Assembly (NCBI RefSeq): GCF_947623445.1
Contig: NC_135244.1
Span: 15,934,860 to 15,998,859, forward strand
Length of the DNA: 64,000 bases
Source of the DNA: Clavelina lepadiformis
Lineage: Eukaryota > Chordata > Ascidiacea > Aplousobranchia > Clavelinidae
Direction of reading: 5' to 3'
This document shows, in pieces, positions 61,472-64,000 of the stretch. The stretch's first letter is position 1; the number at the start of each line of letters is the position of its first letter. The notes beneath the pieces are model-generated. The model searched no databases, had not been told where the DNA came from, and saw only the letters and a list, made by a program, of their open reading frames with translations. A program made the translations under genes and the position numbers.

Positions 61472-64000
61472 CGGAAATATTATATTTAATATGTTACTTC
61501 ATACGTTTTGCTCTCATACGGCACTGCCATACTCATACTGACTCATACAGACATACTCATACTGGCACTGCCCAATGCCCCCTTTATAGGCTACGCTAGC
61601 GCAATCAGTATTACGCAATATGACGGTTTACTCTTTACTGATAGGCTTAAACTGCAACAGATGTGGACAGAAAAAATAAAAACAAATCATAATGAATTCG
61701 TAATCAACATCAAACTTAAATGTAACTTTTGCAAGGTTGTAATTAATTTTGTTGAAAAACTCTGACCTACTTGGCCCTCCATTTACTCCAGCTACACCTC
61801 TGGTCCTGTAATGAAAAAAGCTGGTCCTCATACTACAATAGCGACACTGTAGTTATTCACACCTGTACCTAAAATGAGACTTTTTCTATTATGTTATAAT
61901 TGCTGAATCACAACTAGAATCGGTACGTTTAGTCGCAACTGCATATGTCACGCTCAGTCTTTTGACTCAGGTAATCTTATCCCTACTAATGAAATCAATA
62001 GACCTACCATGCAACAAGACCATCTCTATTTCTACTAGATACAGGGTTGTAAAATGATGCTTTTATTCTGTGTTTTTGTATAATATTCAGAAACATTGAC
62101 AAACAACAAAAAATAGCTGAACGAACTAAAGCTTTCGAGATGTGGGTTTCCCGTAAATGCAAAAGATAACGAGGACTGTCAGAAAAACTAATGAAAAAGT
62201 CTTACACCACATTAATCAAACAGGAAGTTTACAAAAAATATTAAGTTAAGACAGCTAGCCATTCACAGGAAATCTGCTTCGTAAAGAGAAACTGAAACAC
62301 CTCTCCTTCAGCAGAAAGATCAACAGAAAACATGCTCCAGGAAAACAGAGGTAGTGGACAGTTAAAATATGGATACCGCAGTGGGTTATTCCCACGTCTA
62401 ATAGGAATTTCATGTGAATTTTCAAACTTCAACAAATGTTTATAATGCACATGACATGATAGCTGGTTGGTATAACCATAATAATTTCGCAAAAACCGTT
62501 TCTTTTATGCTACCATTCCATTTGATTTATGAAATAATAGCCTAAGCCCTAAGGCATAATAAAGTGACATACAAAATTTCAAGGAGCTCCGAGCAGGAAT
62601 TTTCGATTAATTGGATTTTCAGTAATTTTACTTTATAATAAAATTAACAAAGAAATTTGACCTTTTTACAAGCATATACCAGGTCTTAATAGAGTAGAAT
62701 TTCTAGACCAGTGATGTCCAACCTTTTATTATAGTGGGCCGCATTGTCACTTGAAATAATTCATTGGGCCGCAGAACCTATTAAATTTCAAGAAAAATGG
62801 GTACACAAAGAGCTGACTGGTACATTTTAATTAGGCTAAGGTTCACAGTTCAAAATACTACTTGGAGTGAAAATGAATAGCGGGCTGCACAAAAATCTCA
62901 GGTGGGCCGCACTGTGGCCCGCGGGCCGCAGGTTGGACATCCCTGTTCTAGACTATAGGGAAAATTCAAAAAAGTGCATAGTATTTATTAGAGGGCAAAA
63001 AACCATTTCCAATGATACAAAAAATAGCTTAAACTAATCGTTAAAGAAAAAAAAACACTTTTACACTTTTAAATCTTGCCTTAATGAAATTCATTACATG
63101 AACAATGATAGATATGCTGTTTGTAAATTTCTAGCTATTTCAAAAAACTCCATCAAAGAATCTTATCCAAACATAAATACAGTGAAGCAAATTTACGTAG
63201 CGATGCTACTGGTCAACACTAAAATGAAGAAACTTTTTGAGGGTATCTTTACTTAATTTACCTGTTAAATTATCTGAATGTCTTTTTGCATGCTGTAAGA
63301 ACACTCTAACCTTTGTCGGCCGAAAGGTTTTAGAATTATAACAGAAATAGCTTACAAGAAAAGGTTTTTATCATAGATGCTCTACACTTTCTCAATAATA
63401 TGATTAACGAATTACATAAGCAATACCACCGCTCATAAAATCTCTATTGAGTGGCAATCACCATATCTGGCTAAGACAACTCATCTGTTGGTTTAGTTGA
63501 TTCACTTTACTAACTCTGCTCACTGAAAGAAGTACGAGCATGTGGAGCGTGAAAGTGATGGGAGTTAAAGACAATGGGTGATGCATATAGCTAAAGCTTA
63601 CATAAGGAGACATGGACAAATAAACAGTGTTAATGTTAAGAAGCAGGCATTTCAAAAAGAGCACTTATCACAATAGATGCTGGAAAGCAACCTGGGAACA
63701 TACTAAAAGGAGTGTTCACACGAAGTTATTCAGAGCAAGTTTTGAAATATAAATCCACAGATTCCACAAATTTTAACAAATTCTTGATTTGTTAAAGAAA
63801 GATATAAATCCACAATTTAAGTCTTTAACAAAAAATAAATTCATAAACTTCAATCAACAACCGAAAAACACTTTTACAAGAAATGATGTACTGGTATTAG
63901 AAAATACCACCCAGGCCGCTGCAAAACACATATATACATTGTACAGCAAAAAGTTAAACAAAATTCTGACTAAATGGCGTTTTGCAACAACATCTCATGG
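61472..64000. repeat. array module L4 (start only)
   Basis: This is co-linear with 5787 to about 8290, including the 5' 1.6 kb that L2 and L3 lack. It is cut by the window end. By analogy with L1 it should continue into a ZDHHC tail remnant and perhaps another ZDHHC gene. Confidence 0.85.
62709..62945. mobile_element. hAT-type MITE, L4 copy
   Basis: This is the duplicate of the element at 7028, with the same 8-bp flanks TTCTAGAC (62701-62708 and 62946-62953). It keeps about 19 more bases of GGCCCGCGGGCC-type sequence near its right end. Confidence 0.8.

Noticed and set aside
1..64000. Bacterial-type features (operons, ribosome sites, CRISPR)
   Set aside because: Consistent GT-AG introns, poly(A) signals and metazoan protein domains show this is animal DNA. 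No regularly spaced repeat array of CRISPR type exists; the GCGAC arrays belong to a transposon.

Overview
This is eukaryotic, metazoan DNA. It is AT-rich, its genes have short GT-AG introns, and DNA-transposon remnants are dense. Recognisable genes are a TPR protein, a ZDHHC1/ZDHHC11-type palmitoyltransferase, and a secreted collagen-like plus F5/8 type C (discoidin) protein. The compact genes, short introns and gene content fit an invertebrate deuterostome, possibly a tunicate. The sequence alone does not prove the species.

Layout: (a) 1-5287 holds AT-rich flank and a multi-exon TPR gene on +. (b) From about 5787 to the window end lies a tandem segmental array built from three module types. 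L modules (5787-13710, 24351-31425, 43906-53395, and the start of a fourth from 61472) hold no intact gene, only a decayed copy of the last two ZDHHC exons. Z modules (about 15611-21697, 32362-38144, 55463-61452) each hold one complete ZDHHC gene on +. C modules (about 21694-24350 and 41070-43905) each hold a small secreted lectin-like gene on -. The order is TPR - L1 - Z1 - C1 - L2 - Z2 - orphan gene - C2 - L3 - Z3 - L4. The array probably continues past base 64000.

The three ZDHHC genes are intact, each with eight coding exons, the same exon lengths and 565 codons. Copy 2 looks like a mosaic: its upstream exons and introns match copy 3, while its last exon and 3' flank match copy 1. This suggests gene conversion or unequal crossing-over. 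The lectin in C1 has lost its terminal exon, and the C2 copy keeps it. A 221-codon single-exon orphan gene and a frameshifted paralogue lie between Z2 and C2. In C1 most of this region was lost in a deletion of about 2.9 kb.

Comparing the modules gives empty and filled sites for several transposons: a hAT-like element (8-bp target duplication) with a pogo/Tigger-like element nested in it, in L2 and L3 only; a 2.4-kb CACTGG-ended element with a broken transposase-like gene, in L3 only; and a 1.2-kb element with terminal arrays of a ~15-bp GCGAC motif, at the start of Z3 only. Smaller hAT-type MITEs lie in L1, L4 and the TPR gene. I saw no rRNA, tRNA or CRISPR.
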